Shown here one piece after another: positions 1 to 6,640 of a stretch of 10,241 bases of DNA; position 1 is the stretch's first letter, and every line of letters begins with the position of its first letter. The DNA is from Firmicutes bacterium HGW-Firmicutes-10. Its GTDB lineage: Bacteria > Bacillota_I > Bacilli_A > Erysipelotrichales > Erysipelotrichaceae. The position numbers were made by a program, and so were the translations under genes. The notes beneath the pieces were generated by a model. It saw only the letters and a program-made list of their open reading frames with translations, did no database searches and had not been told where the DNA came from. The stretch covers positions 1 to 10,241 of the forward strand of contig PHAF01000066.1 of the NCBI GenBank assembly GCA_002841605.1, written 5' to 3'.

Positions 1-2
1 AT

Positions 3-167
3 CCGGTGGTTGAAAACCATGATCAATATATATTTGAGCTTGATGAGATTCTGAGGTTATTGAACATGAAAGGGTTTCACTGTCAGTTGATCGAATCATC
101 GGATTATGATGATTTGTATGCAAATGAAAAGTGGATGATCAAAGCGATAAAGGAGAGGGAATTATGA
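3..167 (+). CDS. C-terminal fragment of an unidentified protein, possibly a SAM-dependent methyltransferase
   Basis: The window opens inside a reading frame that yields 54 residues and stops at TGA 165-167. The stop overlaps the mtnN start as ATGA, so the two genes are probably translationally coupled and lie in one operon. The fragment ends in a pattern of helix (ELDEILRLLNMKGF), strand (CQLIES) and terminal segment (KWMIKAIKE). That pattern resembles the last helix and strands of class I SAM-dependent methyltransferases, in which a 'GF' turn precedes the final strands. A methyltransferase next to mtnN would make sense because MtnN removes S-adenosylhomocysteine, and Bacillus has yrrT (a putative methyltransferase) upstream of mtnN. 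No catalytic motif is visible in the fragment, so the family is a guess; that the frame is coding is much better supported. Confidence 0.6.
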   Translation, partial: PVVENHDQYIFELDEILRLLNMKGFHCQLIESSDYDDLYANEKWMIKAIKEREL

Positions 168-859
168 TTGCAATTATCGGAGCAATGCAACAGGAAGTCG
201 ATCAGCTGTTAGCATTATGTAAGCACGTGGAAAAACGTGTCATACACGGGTCTCATTTTTATTTAGGAAAACTGTCTTCGGTCGATGTCGTCGTTGCTTT
301 GAGTGGTGTCGCAAAAGTGGCGGCATCGATGACAACGACGTGTCTTTTAGAAAATTTTGATATCAAAGGCGTCATCAATATCGGTACTGCCGGAGGATTG
401 AAAAGTGAGCAGGAAGTACTGGATGTAGTCGTTTCGACGGAAGTGGCACATCATGATGTGGATATCACGGCATTTGGAATCAAACGCGGTTTTGGTGAGA
501 GGTTCAGTTATAAAGCTGATCCCGGATATGTGGAAGTCATTTCTAAAATGGTCAATGATAATGAGCATCGTGTATGGATCGGTCCTATGGTTTCCGGTGA
601 TCAGTTCATTCACCGAAAAGAGCAGGTGGATCAAATACTGACTGATTTTCCTGATGCAAACTGTGTAGAGATGGAAGCTGCGGCGATTGCCCAAGTTTGC
701 GATCACTACAAGATACCATTTGTTGTCATACGTTCTCTCAGTGATATTGCCGTACGGGATGATAACCATCTCTCATTTGAAGAGTATTTGAGCGTTGCGG
801 CAAAGCGAAGCGCTCAATGGGTATATGAAGCGATCGAAGAAATCGCTGCACATGCATGA
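164..859 (+). CDS. mtnN: 5'-methylthioadenosine/S-adenosylhomocysteine nucleosidase
   Basis: This 231-residue cytoplasmic enzyme hydrolyses methylthioadenosine and S-adenosylhomocysteine to adenine plus the thioribose product, clearing inhibitors of SAM-dependent reactions and feeding methionine salvage. The N-terminus IIGAMQQEV carries the catalytic Glu11 (Glu12 in E. coli). NIGTAGG near residue 72, VSGDQFI near 144, and VEMEAAA with the Met170-Glu171 substrate-binding pair follow in family order. Asp194 in RSLSD is the catalytic acid. The full length matches the family. I chose ATG 164 because AGGAGAGG at 151-158 lies five bases upstream and the protein then begins like its homologues; an upstream GTG at 131 would add 11 unrelated residues. 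Its start overlaps the stop of the preceding gene, and its stop overlaps the next gene's start, so it sits in a tightly coupled operon. Confidence 0.96.
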   Translation: MIAIIGAMQQEVDQLLALCKHVEKRVIHGSHFYLGKLSSVDVVVALSGVAKVAASMTTTCLLENFDIKGVINIGTAGGLKSEQEVLDVVVSTEVAHHDVDITAFGIKRGFGERFSYKADPGYVEVISKMVNDNEHRVWIGPMVSGDQFIHRKEQVDQILTDFPDANCVEMEAAAIAQVCDHYKIPFVVIRSLSDIAVRDDNHLSFEEYLSVAAKRSAQWVYEAIEEIAAHA

Positions 860-1452
860 ATTTCGATTGGCAACAATTGACCCGCCTGCAATATTGGCTC
901 GAACTAAAAGAGCAACTGGCAGACATCGGTCCGTTGCTGCCTTTTTTGTTGGCGTTTCTTGAGTCTTTCTTTCCTTTTTTACCGCTTTTTGCCATCGTTG
1001 TTTTCAATGTGACGGTTTACGGGAATATCCTCGGGTTTTTGACATCGGCTGTCGGCAATATCTTAGGATCTTATGCCGTATTTCTCTTTTTTCGTATTTA
1101 TGTAAGACCTTCTGTTGAGAAATATGCATATAAGCATCCAAGGATCAGCCGTTCACTGACTTGGGTGTCAAAACAAAGACCTTCGGTCATCTTTTATTTA
1201 TCAGCATTGCCATTTACCCCAAGTTCATTGCTTAACACATTTTTCGGTTGTTCGCGGTTTTCTAAGCGCTCATATATGTTGGCTATTGCCGGAGGGAAGT
1301 TGATCATGATTGCGATGATGTCATTTTTCGGATACTCCGTTTTGGAAATCAGTGAAAATCCGGTATTTATCGTAGTATCGATCATTGGATTGCTGATCGT
1401 TTATGTACTGGCTAAACGGGCTAAAAAATCCAGTGGGATCGATCAGTTATAA
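856..1452 (+). CDS. VTT-domain (TVP38/TMEM64, DedA-like) membrane protein
   Basis: This is a 198-residue polytopic inner-membrane protein. The segment LLAFLESFFPFLPLF (residues 31-45), with an acidic residue and prolines inside a hydrophobic re-entrant stretch, is followed by a glycine-rich GNILGSYAVFLFFR (67-80). SALPFTPSSLLNTFFG follows at 116-131. This is the VTT/SNARE-associated signature order of the TVP38/TMEM64 and DedA families. Further hydrophobic spans cover about 140-160 and 169-187, and the C-terminus is basic. VTT proteins are linked to lipid scrambling or lipid-carrier flipping, but the substrate of this one cannot be told from sequence. Its ATG overlaps the mtnN stop (ATGA at 856-859) and has no clear ribosome binding site of its own, so expression probably depends on coupling to mtnN. 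Confidence 0.87.
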   Translation: MNFDWQQLTRLQYWLELKEQLADIGPLLPFLLAFLESFFPFLPLFAIVVFNVTVYGNILGFLTSAVGNILGSYAVFLFFRIYVRPSVEKYAYKHPRISRSLTWVSKQRPSVIFYLSALPFTPSSLLNTFFGCSRFSKRSYMLAIAGGKLIMIAMMSFFGYSVLEISENPVFIVVSIIGLLIVYVLAKRAKKSSGIDQL

Positions 1453-1475
1453 AAAAAAGCAATCATGCGATTGCT
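1451..1475 (-). terminator. Intrinsic terminator of the minus-strand thioredoxin-like gene
   Basis: The inverted repeat AGCAATC (1458-1464) and GATTGCT (1469-1475) has a four-base loop. Read on the minus strand it is followed by eight T residues (1458-1451), a classic Rho-independent terminator. It overlaps the minus-strand stop codon TAG (1476-1474) and abuts the stop of the convergent VTT gene. On the plus strand the bases after the stem (ATTGT) are a poor T-tract, so termination from that side is probably weaker. Confidence 0.8.
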
Positions 1476-1971
1476 ATTGTAAACCTTTCCAGATTCCATT
1501 CTCGATCATCCAGCTTTTTACATCGTCCTTGCCAATCGGGTTGTTTACACCCCATTGAATCACAGGACCGATCACCATCTGACCTTCGATAACTTCAATG
1601 GCAACAAACGCCGGATAAGCAGTAAAACCCCATAATTGTTTGAGTCTTGCCGGTGAAATATCTTTTCTGGCATAGGTCATATCGACAAACGTGATTTCGG
1701 GGAACTCCCCGGTTTTAATTTCATTGGCCAACGGACGCAAAGCGGTGTCATTGATGAATGTACAGTCCGTCGATCCGTCGCAAAACCAGAGATAGTATTT
1801 TCCGTCTTCTAAAAGATATTCATCAAGATCGCCGTAAGGAACGGATACACTGCGGGCATAGTCGATCAGTACAAGCGGTGCAGCGAGAGGTTTGAAGTAA
1901 TTGTAAGCATAAAGGATCATGGCGCTTAAAACGATGCTGATGGCTGCAACGATCAAATATTTCTCTTTCAT
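1474..1971 (-). CDS. Membrane-anchored thioredoxin-fold-like protein with a CX5C motif
   Basis: This 165-residue protein has an N-terminal hydrophobic anchor (about residues 5-25) and an extracytoplasmic domain. The order YYLWFC-DGSTD-C (59-70), a helix, a strand ITFVDM (93-98) and GFTAYPAFVAI (115-125) looks like a thioredoxin fold. In that fold the reactive cysteines start helix 1, and a cis-proline (here Pro120) follows the 'GF/GV..YP' turn. The cysteines Cys64 and Cys70 are five residues apart rather than the usual two, so ordinary thioredoxin chemistry is uncertain. The start is taken at 1971 because AGGAGGT (1983-1977) lies five bases upstream and the membrane segment follows directly; the frame stays open to 2043 but has no comparable start site. 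It is a lone minus-strand gene, divergent from the ypmB-like operon, with its own promoter and terminator. The family assignment is by fold pattern only. Confidence 0.68.
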   Translation of the reverse strand: MKEKYLIVAAISIVLSAMILYAYNYFKPLAAPLVLIDYARSVSVPYGDLDEYLLEDGKYYLWFCDGSTDCTFINDTALRPLANEIKTGEFPEITFVDMTYARKDISPARLKQLWGFTAYPAFVAIEVIEGQMVIGPVIQWGVNNPIGKDDVKSWMIENGIWKGLQ

Positions 1972-1994
1972 AACCGACCTCCTGTGCAAAAATG

Positions 1995-2023
1995 ATAATA
2001 TCATGTTTATCGAAGCAATGCAA
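1995..2023 (-). promoter_or_regulatory. Probable promoter of the thioredoxin-like gene (extended -10)
   Basis: On the minus strand TATTAT (2000-1995) matches five of six -10 bases and is preceded by TGA (2003-2001), giving an extended -10. A weak -35, TTGCAT (2023-2018), lies 17 bases upstream. Transcription would start near 1988, leaving only about 17 bases before the start codon at 1971. The -10 lies inside the near-perfect palindrome ATGATA-A-TATCAT (1992-2004), which could be an operator or chance. Confidence 0.5.
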
Positions 2024-2036
2024 ACTACGAAAAACT

Positions 2037-2065
2037 CTGTCAATGACCTTCGGTTCTGATATAAT
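2037..2065 (+). promoter_or_regulatory. Promoter of the ypmB-dnaD-nth operon
   Basis: TATAAT at 2060-2065 is a perfect -10 preceded by TGA (2057-2059), forming an extended -10. CTGTCA (2037-2042) lies 17 bases upstream and matches four of six -35 bases. The start of transcription would be near 2072, about 14 bases before the GTG start codon. The GGGGTGAT ribosome binding site (2075-2082) therefore sits at the very 5' end of the message. Confidence 0.65.
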
Positions 2066-2085
2066 ATTGACTACGGGGTGATGGT

Positions 2086-2544
2086 GTGAAAGAAAGAATG
2101 TCCTCATTGCTGTTTACAATTCTACTGGGGTTTTTCCTGATGCTTTTGATTATCGTCAATATCTTCGTATTTATCAGCGGACCTGCCCGCAAAATTGAAG
2201 CCGACAACAGAAAACTGTTTCAGCAGGTCGTTGAATCTTACGCATTGACAGATGCAGCCTTTGTAAACAGGCATGTCCATGATCGCATCACCTATGTGGC
2301 CTACGTCGGTTCAAATAAAGAAAAACTGATTTTTTATGATACTGACGGCGTCGTATTCTTACTAATTGACACCCCGGCACGTCCGCAGTCTTTAGATGAT
2401 TTGCTTACAAGCGGATTGATTGGTGAAAGCGACATCACATATGGATACTTTAAGTCGCCGGTATTTGTGATCGATACCGACGACCGTTTACAATATATGG
2501 ATGTTTTCGGAAAGACTGTGTTCTTTTTGAAGAAAGGGGAGTAA
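2086..2544 (+). CDS. YpmB-like single-pass membrane protein (DUF5590 type)
   Basis: This 152-residue protein starts with one strong transmembrane helix (about 7-31) followed by an extracytoplasmic domain of mixed strands and helices. The domain includes RITYVAYVGSNKEKLIFYDTDG (split here: RITYVAYVGS then NKEKLIFYDTDG, residues 67-88) and a closing FGKTVFFLKK. This resembles the short PepSY-like repeats of Bacillus YpmB. The position immediately before dnaD and nth also matches ypmB, which lies upstream of dnaD in Bacillus. The role of YpmB is not established. The start is a GTG at 2086, five bases after the GGGGTG ribosome binding site; the ATG at 2081 is closed at once by TGA, and ATG 2098 would lose the basic N-terminal residues. 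Two bases separate its stop from the dnaD start, so the genes form one operon. Identification rests largely on context. Confidence 0.65.
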   Translation: MKERMSSLLFTILLGFFLMLLIIVNIFVFISGPARKIEADNRKLFQQVVESYALTDAAFVNRHVHDRITYVAYVGSNKEKLIFYDTDGVVFLLIDTPARPQSLDDLLTSGLIGESDITYGYFKSPVFVIDTDDRLQYMDVFGKTVFFLKKGE

Positions 2545-2546
2545 CC

Positions 2547-3089
2547 ATGTGGTGGAAAGAAACTTACGTCAACCGGCGTAACTGGATATTGCAGAATTTT
2601 ACGGAGATCAGTGTTTCTCCGGAAGAAGGCATGCTTTTACTGATGCTTGATTACATGATTGAGCAAAAAATGGTCGTTGATATCAAGACATTGGCCACTG
2701 CGATCAACAGTGATGTAACGCATGTCGATCAGTGGCTGAGCACATTGATATCCCGAGGTTATTTGACCGTGAAAACATCATCACGCAAAGTAGAATTCGA
2801 TTTGGATGGTCTTTTTGAAAGTGTTGGAAAGAAGTCGGTGACTATCAACAGCGATGTGTTTGACGTAGTGGAAAACGAGTTTGGACGACCGTTATCTCAA
2901 AAAGAGTTAACGCTTCTAAATCAGTGGTCAAGACACTATCCGGATAAATTAATCACCTATGCATTAAGAGAGGCGAGCATCATGGGGAAACTGTCAATGG
3001 CATATATTGATAAAATTCTCGAAGGCTGGAAGCAAAAAGGGGTTACGGTAGAAAAACTGGAAGAGAGCGATCATGCGGACAACGGATGA
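2547..3089 (+). CDS. dnaD: DnaD-like primosomal replication initiation protein
   Basis: DnaD helps DnaA and DnaB load the replicative helicase in Firmicutes, binding and remodelling DNA. The 180-residue product has an N-terminal winged-helix region (about 22-90), with a recognition-like segment SDVTHVDQWLSTLISRGYL (55-73) and a beta wing after it. The C-terminal DnaB/DnaD domain (about 103-170) includes FGRPLSQKE at 112-120 and ends in AYIDKILEGWKQKGV (152-166), the conserved YxxxILxxW signature of the DnaD domain. It is shorter than Bacillus DnaD (232 residues), mainly at the C-terminal tail. The start at ATG 2547 has AAAGGGGAG (2533-2541) upstream. Its 3' end overlaps nth by 17 bases, as in the conserved dnaD-nth pair, so the two are probably translationally coupled. 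Confidence 0.88.
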   Translation: MWWKETYVNRRNWILQNFTEISVSPEEGMLLLMLDYMIEQKMVVDIKTLATAINSDVTHVDQWLSTLISRGYLTVKTSSRKVEFDLDGLFESVGKKSVTINSDVFDVVENEFGRPLSQKELTLLNQWSRHYPDKLITYALREASIMGKLSMAYIDKILEGWKQKGVTVEKLEESDHADNG

Positions 3090-3705
3090 AATCTTGGATA
3101 TTCTAGAAGAGATGTTTCCTGAAGCAGAATGTGAGTTGGTTTATGACAGCTTATATCAACTCATCATTGCGGTGATATTGTCAGCTCAGGCCACGGATGT
3201 TTCCGTCAATAAAGTCACTCCGGCTTTGTTTCAGCGTTATCCGAATGTGAATTCTTTGGCTGTCGGAGATATCAAAGATATCGAGGATACGATCAAAAAT
3301 ATCGGTTTATACCGTAATAAATCCCGAATGATAAAAGAAATGGCACAAATATGCGTCGAACGCTACAATGGAAATGTTCCATCAAAAAGAAAAGATCTTC
3401 AGTCTCTTCCGGGTGTAGGGAGAAAGACGGCCAATGTGGTTTTGTCGGTCTGGTTTGATGTGCCTGCCATCGCTGTCGATACCCATGTCGAGCGAATTAG
3501 CAAACGATTGTATCTGGCGAAGCCGGATGACTCGGTGCTGAAAGTCGAAGAGAAGCTGCGTCGGAAAATCAGAAGGAACCGCTGGAATCGTGCGCATCAC
3601 TTATTCATATTTTTCGGAAGATATTTTTGCAAAGCAAAAGCACCGATGTGTGACATGTGCCCATTTAAGGATCACTGTCGATATTTCAAAGAAAAACGAG
3701 CGTAG
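3073..3705 (+). CDS. nth: Endonuclease III, DNA glycosylase/AP lyase
   Basis: This 210-residue base-excision-repair enzyme removes oxidised pyrimidines and cleaves abasic sites. The helix-hairpin-helix segment LPGVGRKTANVVL (112-124) carries the catalytic Lys118, and VDTHVERIS (135-143) carries the catalytic Asp136. The C-terminal iron-sulphur loop is complete, with Cys186, Cys193, Cys196 and Cys202 in the C-X6-C-X2-C-X5-C spacing that binds a 4Fe-4S cluster. Length matches E. coli Nth. The start ATG 3073 lies inside the end of dnaD, and a weak GAAGAGAG sequence precedes it. Its last codons form part of the terminator stem shared with the convergent PBP gene. All key residues are present, so the enzyme should be active. 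Confidence 0.97.
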   Translation: MRTTDEILDILEEMFPEAECELVYDSLYQLIIAVILSAQATDVSVNKVTPALFQRYPNVNSLAVGDIKDIEDTIKNIGLYRNKSRMIKEMAQICVERYNGNVPSKRKDLQSLPGVGRKTANVVLSVWFDVPAIAVDTHVERISKRLYLAKPDDSVLKVEEKLRRKIRRNRWNRAHHLFIFFGRYFCKAKAPMCDMCPFKDHCRYFKEKRA

Positions 3706-3717
3706 TTGCTCGTTTTT
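3692..3717. terminator. Two-way terminator between nth and ponA
   Basis: AAAAACGAGC (3692-3701) and GCTCGTTTTT (3708-3717) form a perfect ten-pair stem with a six-base loop. The A and T ends supply a T-tract in both directions. The nth stop TAG (3703-3705) is in the loop, and the ponA stop TAA (3718-3716) overlaps the far arm, so one hairpin can end both convergent transcripts. Confidence 0.88.
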
Positions 3718-6640
3718 ATTGTAATCGTATCGTGATGTTGTTATTTAATGACAGTTTCTGATTCGTTACGACGATGCCGCTGACCACAACTTCTTTTACT
3801 GTGGCGGTATTCGGTGCATCTGCGGGTTCAAAGGTCACATTGAAGAAACGGTAATCCGTCCATAATGTCTGAACGAACATTTTAGTTTGTCCGATGATCG
3901 GTTCGAAACTGACGATTTTGTCATAATAGGTCGTTTCAAAAGTGATTTTCTTAAGATCTGAGAACTTCATCGATTCACCTTCAACTGCGGGTTTCAATTC
4001 AGTAATGATCCCGATTTGCGATTTAAGCAAAGGATCAATCATTTTCAATGTCGGGGTCTTAAGGTTATAAGAGGTGACCCAATTGGTAAATGTCGCAAGC
4101 AGTCCGCCGGTAAATTTCGGGACAGTGATGTTTGCGTCACCGGCATTGACGGTTTTGCAGATTTGATTGCTGCGGATATCCGTAGCTGATTCAAATGCGT
4201 AGAAACCGCAGACATTCAGCGTCGTTTCGCCGCCGGCAGGAATTTCCACATCAACAGTAATGACGTTTTGATCGCTCATGGTGAGCTTTGGTGTGCCTCC
4301 GTTGACACTGATGCTGCTAAAGTAGCGTACAGGTCCATAGATCCAGGAAGGATGATACAATCGGGTACCAGTCGCTCTGATGATTTCAGTGCCGGTATCC
4401 AATTCCATTTGAAGGGTCGAAGAAGCCATCACCAGATCTTCCGGAATGGGATAGCTGGACAGTGTTGTTGATATCGTACGAACATTCGGATTTGCTGAAC
4501 TCATGGTCACCGTCACATCTGTCAAGTTTGACAATGTCGGCGGAGTCAGCGGATTCAATGTTGCGAACTCTTTCTTTATTAACCCGGAAGTGATCAATGA
4601 CGAATTCATACCGTCAATCGGTGCCGCATACGGATAAACACCGAGTACATGGTTGATTTCGGTAATACCGGCCGGACGCGGGATGGCCGGGAAGCTGGTT
4701 GCCAGTTTTTCCTGATGATTCAACAACATCCGGTTGATCAGACCCGCAGTATTCAGACGGTACAGATCATTGCTCATATAAGTGCCTTGTCCGGCGACGG
4801 CTTTGTCGAAACCGACCCACGCGACATTGATGTATCGGGATGTTCCTGAAACGATCCAGGTATCCTTGGCAGCTCCTTCCGGAATGCCATATTGCAATCC
4901 TTCCGAACCCCAGTCGGAGGTTCCTGATTTTGCATATACCGGATAACTTCTGTTAAGCAGTTTGATTTGATTTCCAAAAGGACCGGAAACCGTGTATTCC
5001 ATCATATAAGTTGTCAGATAAGCGGCTTCTACGGAAAGGATCCTGACCGAAGCAAAGGTCGGGATGATAGGTGCTTCGCCATTGCGGAATTCGATTCGGC
5101 TGACGGTATGCGGTTTTGTATAAACACCGCCATTAAGCAACATCCCGTAAGCACCGATCATTTCCAATGGTGTAACTGTAAATGTGGAACCGCCGATTGC
5201 ATAACCCAAGTCAAATCCGTTGTTTCCACGGAAAACCTTTGAGAATCCCAGTGACTGCAAGTATTCGACGACTTTGGCACTGCCTATACTGTTTACAACG
5301 GCTTGAAGAGTCTTAATGGCCGGGATATTCAAGGAACGCGACAGAGCTTCCATCATACGAACTTCACCGTCATATCTGCGGCTGTAATTTCTTACGACTT
5401 TGTCGGTACCGCCCCACATAATGGGTTCATCCAGTATCACATGACCGGTCGAGTATCCCAGATATTCGAATGCCAAAGCATAGTCCAGAAGCGGTTTGAC
5501 GGATGATCCCGGATTATGGAATGAACTGATTGCACGATTATACAAGCGCTCGCCCTGATAAAAACGTCCGCCTCCGATCGCAATGATTTCACCGGTTTTG
5601 ACATCCATGGAAATGCCGGCTGTCTGTAGTAACGGGTGAGGGAATTTGATGTTGGTTTCTTCATTCTGAATGGCTTCCATCAGTTCCTGAGTGGAGCGAT
5701 CCATATGGGTATAAATATTCATAGGAACGATCGCAGGGTCAAAACCTGTAAGTTCCTTGACTTCAGCGATCACGGCATCGATATATCCCTGATATTGAGA
5801 AGGGACACCTTGCAGATTGTCTCCTGCCAAAAGATCTTCAAGCTTTATCGATACGGCTGCATCAAATTCAGATTTGGTGATGTAACCGTGATAAAGCATG
5901 TAATAAAGCACATCATTGCGACGTTCAGTCGCTTTTTCAATATTTTTATAGGCCTGATAACGTCCGGGCGCATTGACCACACCAGCCAGATAAGCCGCTT
6001 CCCCCAGACTCAACTGTTCGATTTCTTTGCCAAAATAATACTGGGCAGCATTATAAATCCCATACGAAGAAGGGACACCATAATTAACTTTATTTACATA
6101 AAGCTCCAGTATACGTTTTTTGCTCAACTCATTTTCAAGTTGGATAGCCATGGAAATTTCCTGAACTTTACGTTCGATCGTAACATCCGCATTACTTTCT
6201 TCAGAGGCAAAGTAAGTGTTCTTTACCAACTGCATCGTAAACGTCGATCCGCCCTGAGCACCAAATCCGCTGCGTAAGTTTTCAATGATCGCCTTGGTGA
6301 ATCGCGGTAAATCAAAACCGTTATGCGTAAAGAAACGGGAATCTTCGATGGCGACGAAAGCGTCTATCAATACTTGAGGCATTTGAGAATAGGAGATATT
6401 CTCTCTGACTTTTAGCCCGATATCCGCAATCAGTATGCCTTCACGGTCATAAATCTTCGTGGACTCAGGTGAAATGAAATCATTGACATCCAATGCCGGT
6501 GTATCTTTGAGCATTTCATTAATCAGTAATACAGCTGTCGAAGTTCCGGATATCCCAAAAACCACAATCATTGCGACGATGGCGGAAATCGTAGAAAGCA
6601 GTATTCTGCGTTTTGGTTTACGTGTACTATTTTTCTTCAT
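3716..6640 (-). CDS. ponA: Class A (bifunctional) penicillin-binding protein, PBP1A type
   Basis: This 974-residue protein polymerises and crosslinks peptidoglycan outside the membrane. A short basic cytoplasmic tail is followed by one transmembrane helix (about 13-41). The glycosyltransferase domain shows EDSRFFTHNGFD (99-110, catalytic Glu99), GGSTFTMQLVKN (130-141), RKVQE (157-161) and KKRILELYVN (174-183). The transpeptidase domain shows SSVK (379-382, nucleophile Ser379), SLN (436-438) and KSGT (571-574) in place of the usual KTGT. Beyond about residue 650 comes an unusual 320-residue extension, with a Cys811/Cys828 pair and two degenerate PASTA-like units (about 838-905 and 910-974). 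The start at 6640 is preceded by AAAGGAG (6656-6650) nine bases upstream and overlaps the recU end by 14 bases. recU-ponA is a known Firmicute pair. The specific PBP1A label is by context; class A is certain. Confidence 0.95.
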   Translation of the reverse strand: MKKNSTRKPKRRILLSTISAIVAMIVVFGISGTSTAVLLINEMLKDTPALDVNDFISPESTKIYDREGILIADIGLKVRENISYSQMPQVLIDAFVAIEDSRFFTHNGFDLPRFTKAIIENLRSGFGAQGGSTFTMQLVKNTYFASEESNADVTIERKVQEISMAIQLENELSKKRILELYVNKVNYGVPSSYGIYNAAQYYFGKEIEQLSLGEAAYLAGVVNAPGRYQAYKNIEKATERRNDVLYYMLYHGYITKSEFDAAVSIKLEDLLAGDNLQGVPSQYQGYIDAVIAEVKELTGFDPAIVPMNIYTHMDRSTQELMEAIQNEETNIKFPHPLLQTAGISMDVKTGEIIAIGGGRFYQGERLYNRAISSFHNPGSSVKPLLDYALAFEYLGYSTGHVILDEPIMWGGTDKVVRNYSRRYDGEVRMMEALSRSLNIPAIKTLQAVVNSIGSAKVVEYLQSLGFSKVFRGNNGFDLGYAIGGSTFTVTPLEMIGAYGMLLNGGVYTKPHTVSRIEFRNGEAPIIPTFASVRILSVEAAYLTTYMMEYTVSGPFGNQIKLLNRSYPVYAKSGTSDWGSEGLQYGIPEGAAKDTWIVSGTSRYINVAWVGFDKAVAGQGTYMSNDLYRLNTAGLINRMLLNHQEKLATSFPAIPRPAGITEINHVLGVYPYAAPIDGMNSSLITSGLIKKEFATLNPLTPPTLSNLTDVTVTMSSANPNVRTISTTLSSYPIPEDLVMASSTLQMELDTGTEIIRATGTRLYHPSWIYGPVRYFSSISVNGGTPKLTMSDQNVITVDVEIPAGGETTLNVCGFYAFESATDIRSNQICKTVNAGDANITVPKFTGGLLATFTNWVTSYNLKTPTLKMIDPLLKSQIGIITELKPAVEGESMKFSDLKKITFETTYYDKIVSFEPIIGQTKMFVQTLWTDYRFFNVTFEPADAPNTATVKEVVVSGIVVTNQKLSLNNNITIRLQ

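Noticed and set aside
131..163. N-terminal extension of mtnN from GTG 131
   Set aside because: The AGGAGAGG site points to ATG 164, and the extension is in the overlapping end of the upstream gene.
347..769. Minus-strand open frame inside mtnN
   Set aside because: It lies wholly opposite a well-supported enzyme, with no ribosome binding site or family signature.
1972..2043. N-terminal extension of the thioredoxin-like gene
   Set aside because: It spans the predicted promoter, whereas AGGAGGT sits just before ATG 1971.
5636..6277. Long open frame (213 codons) on the plus strand within ponA
   Set aside because: It is antisense to the conserved transglycosylase domain, has no recognisable motif and is explained by codon bias of the real gene.
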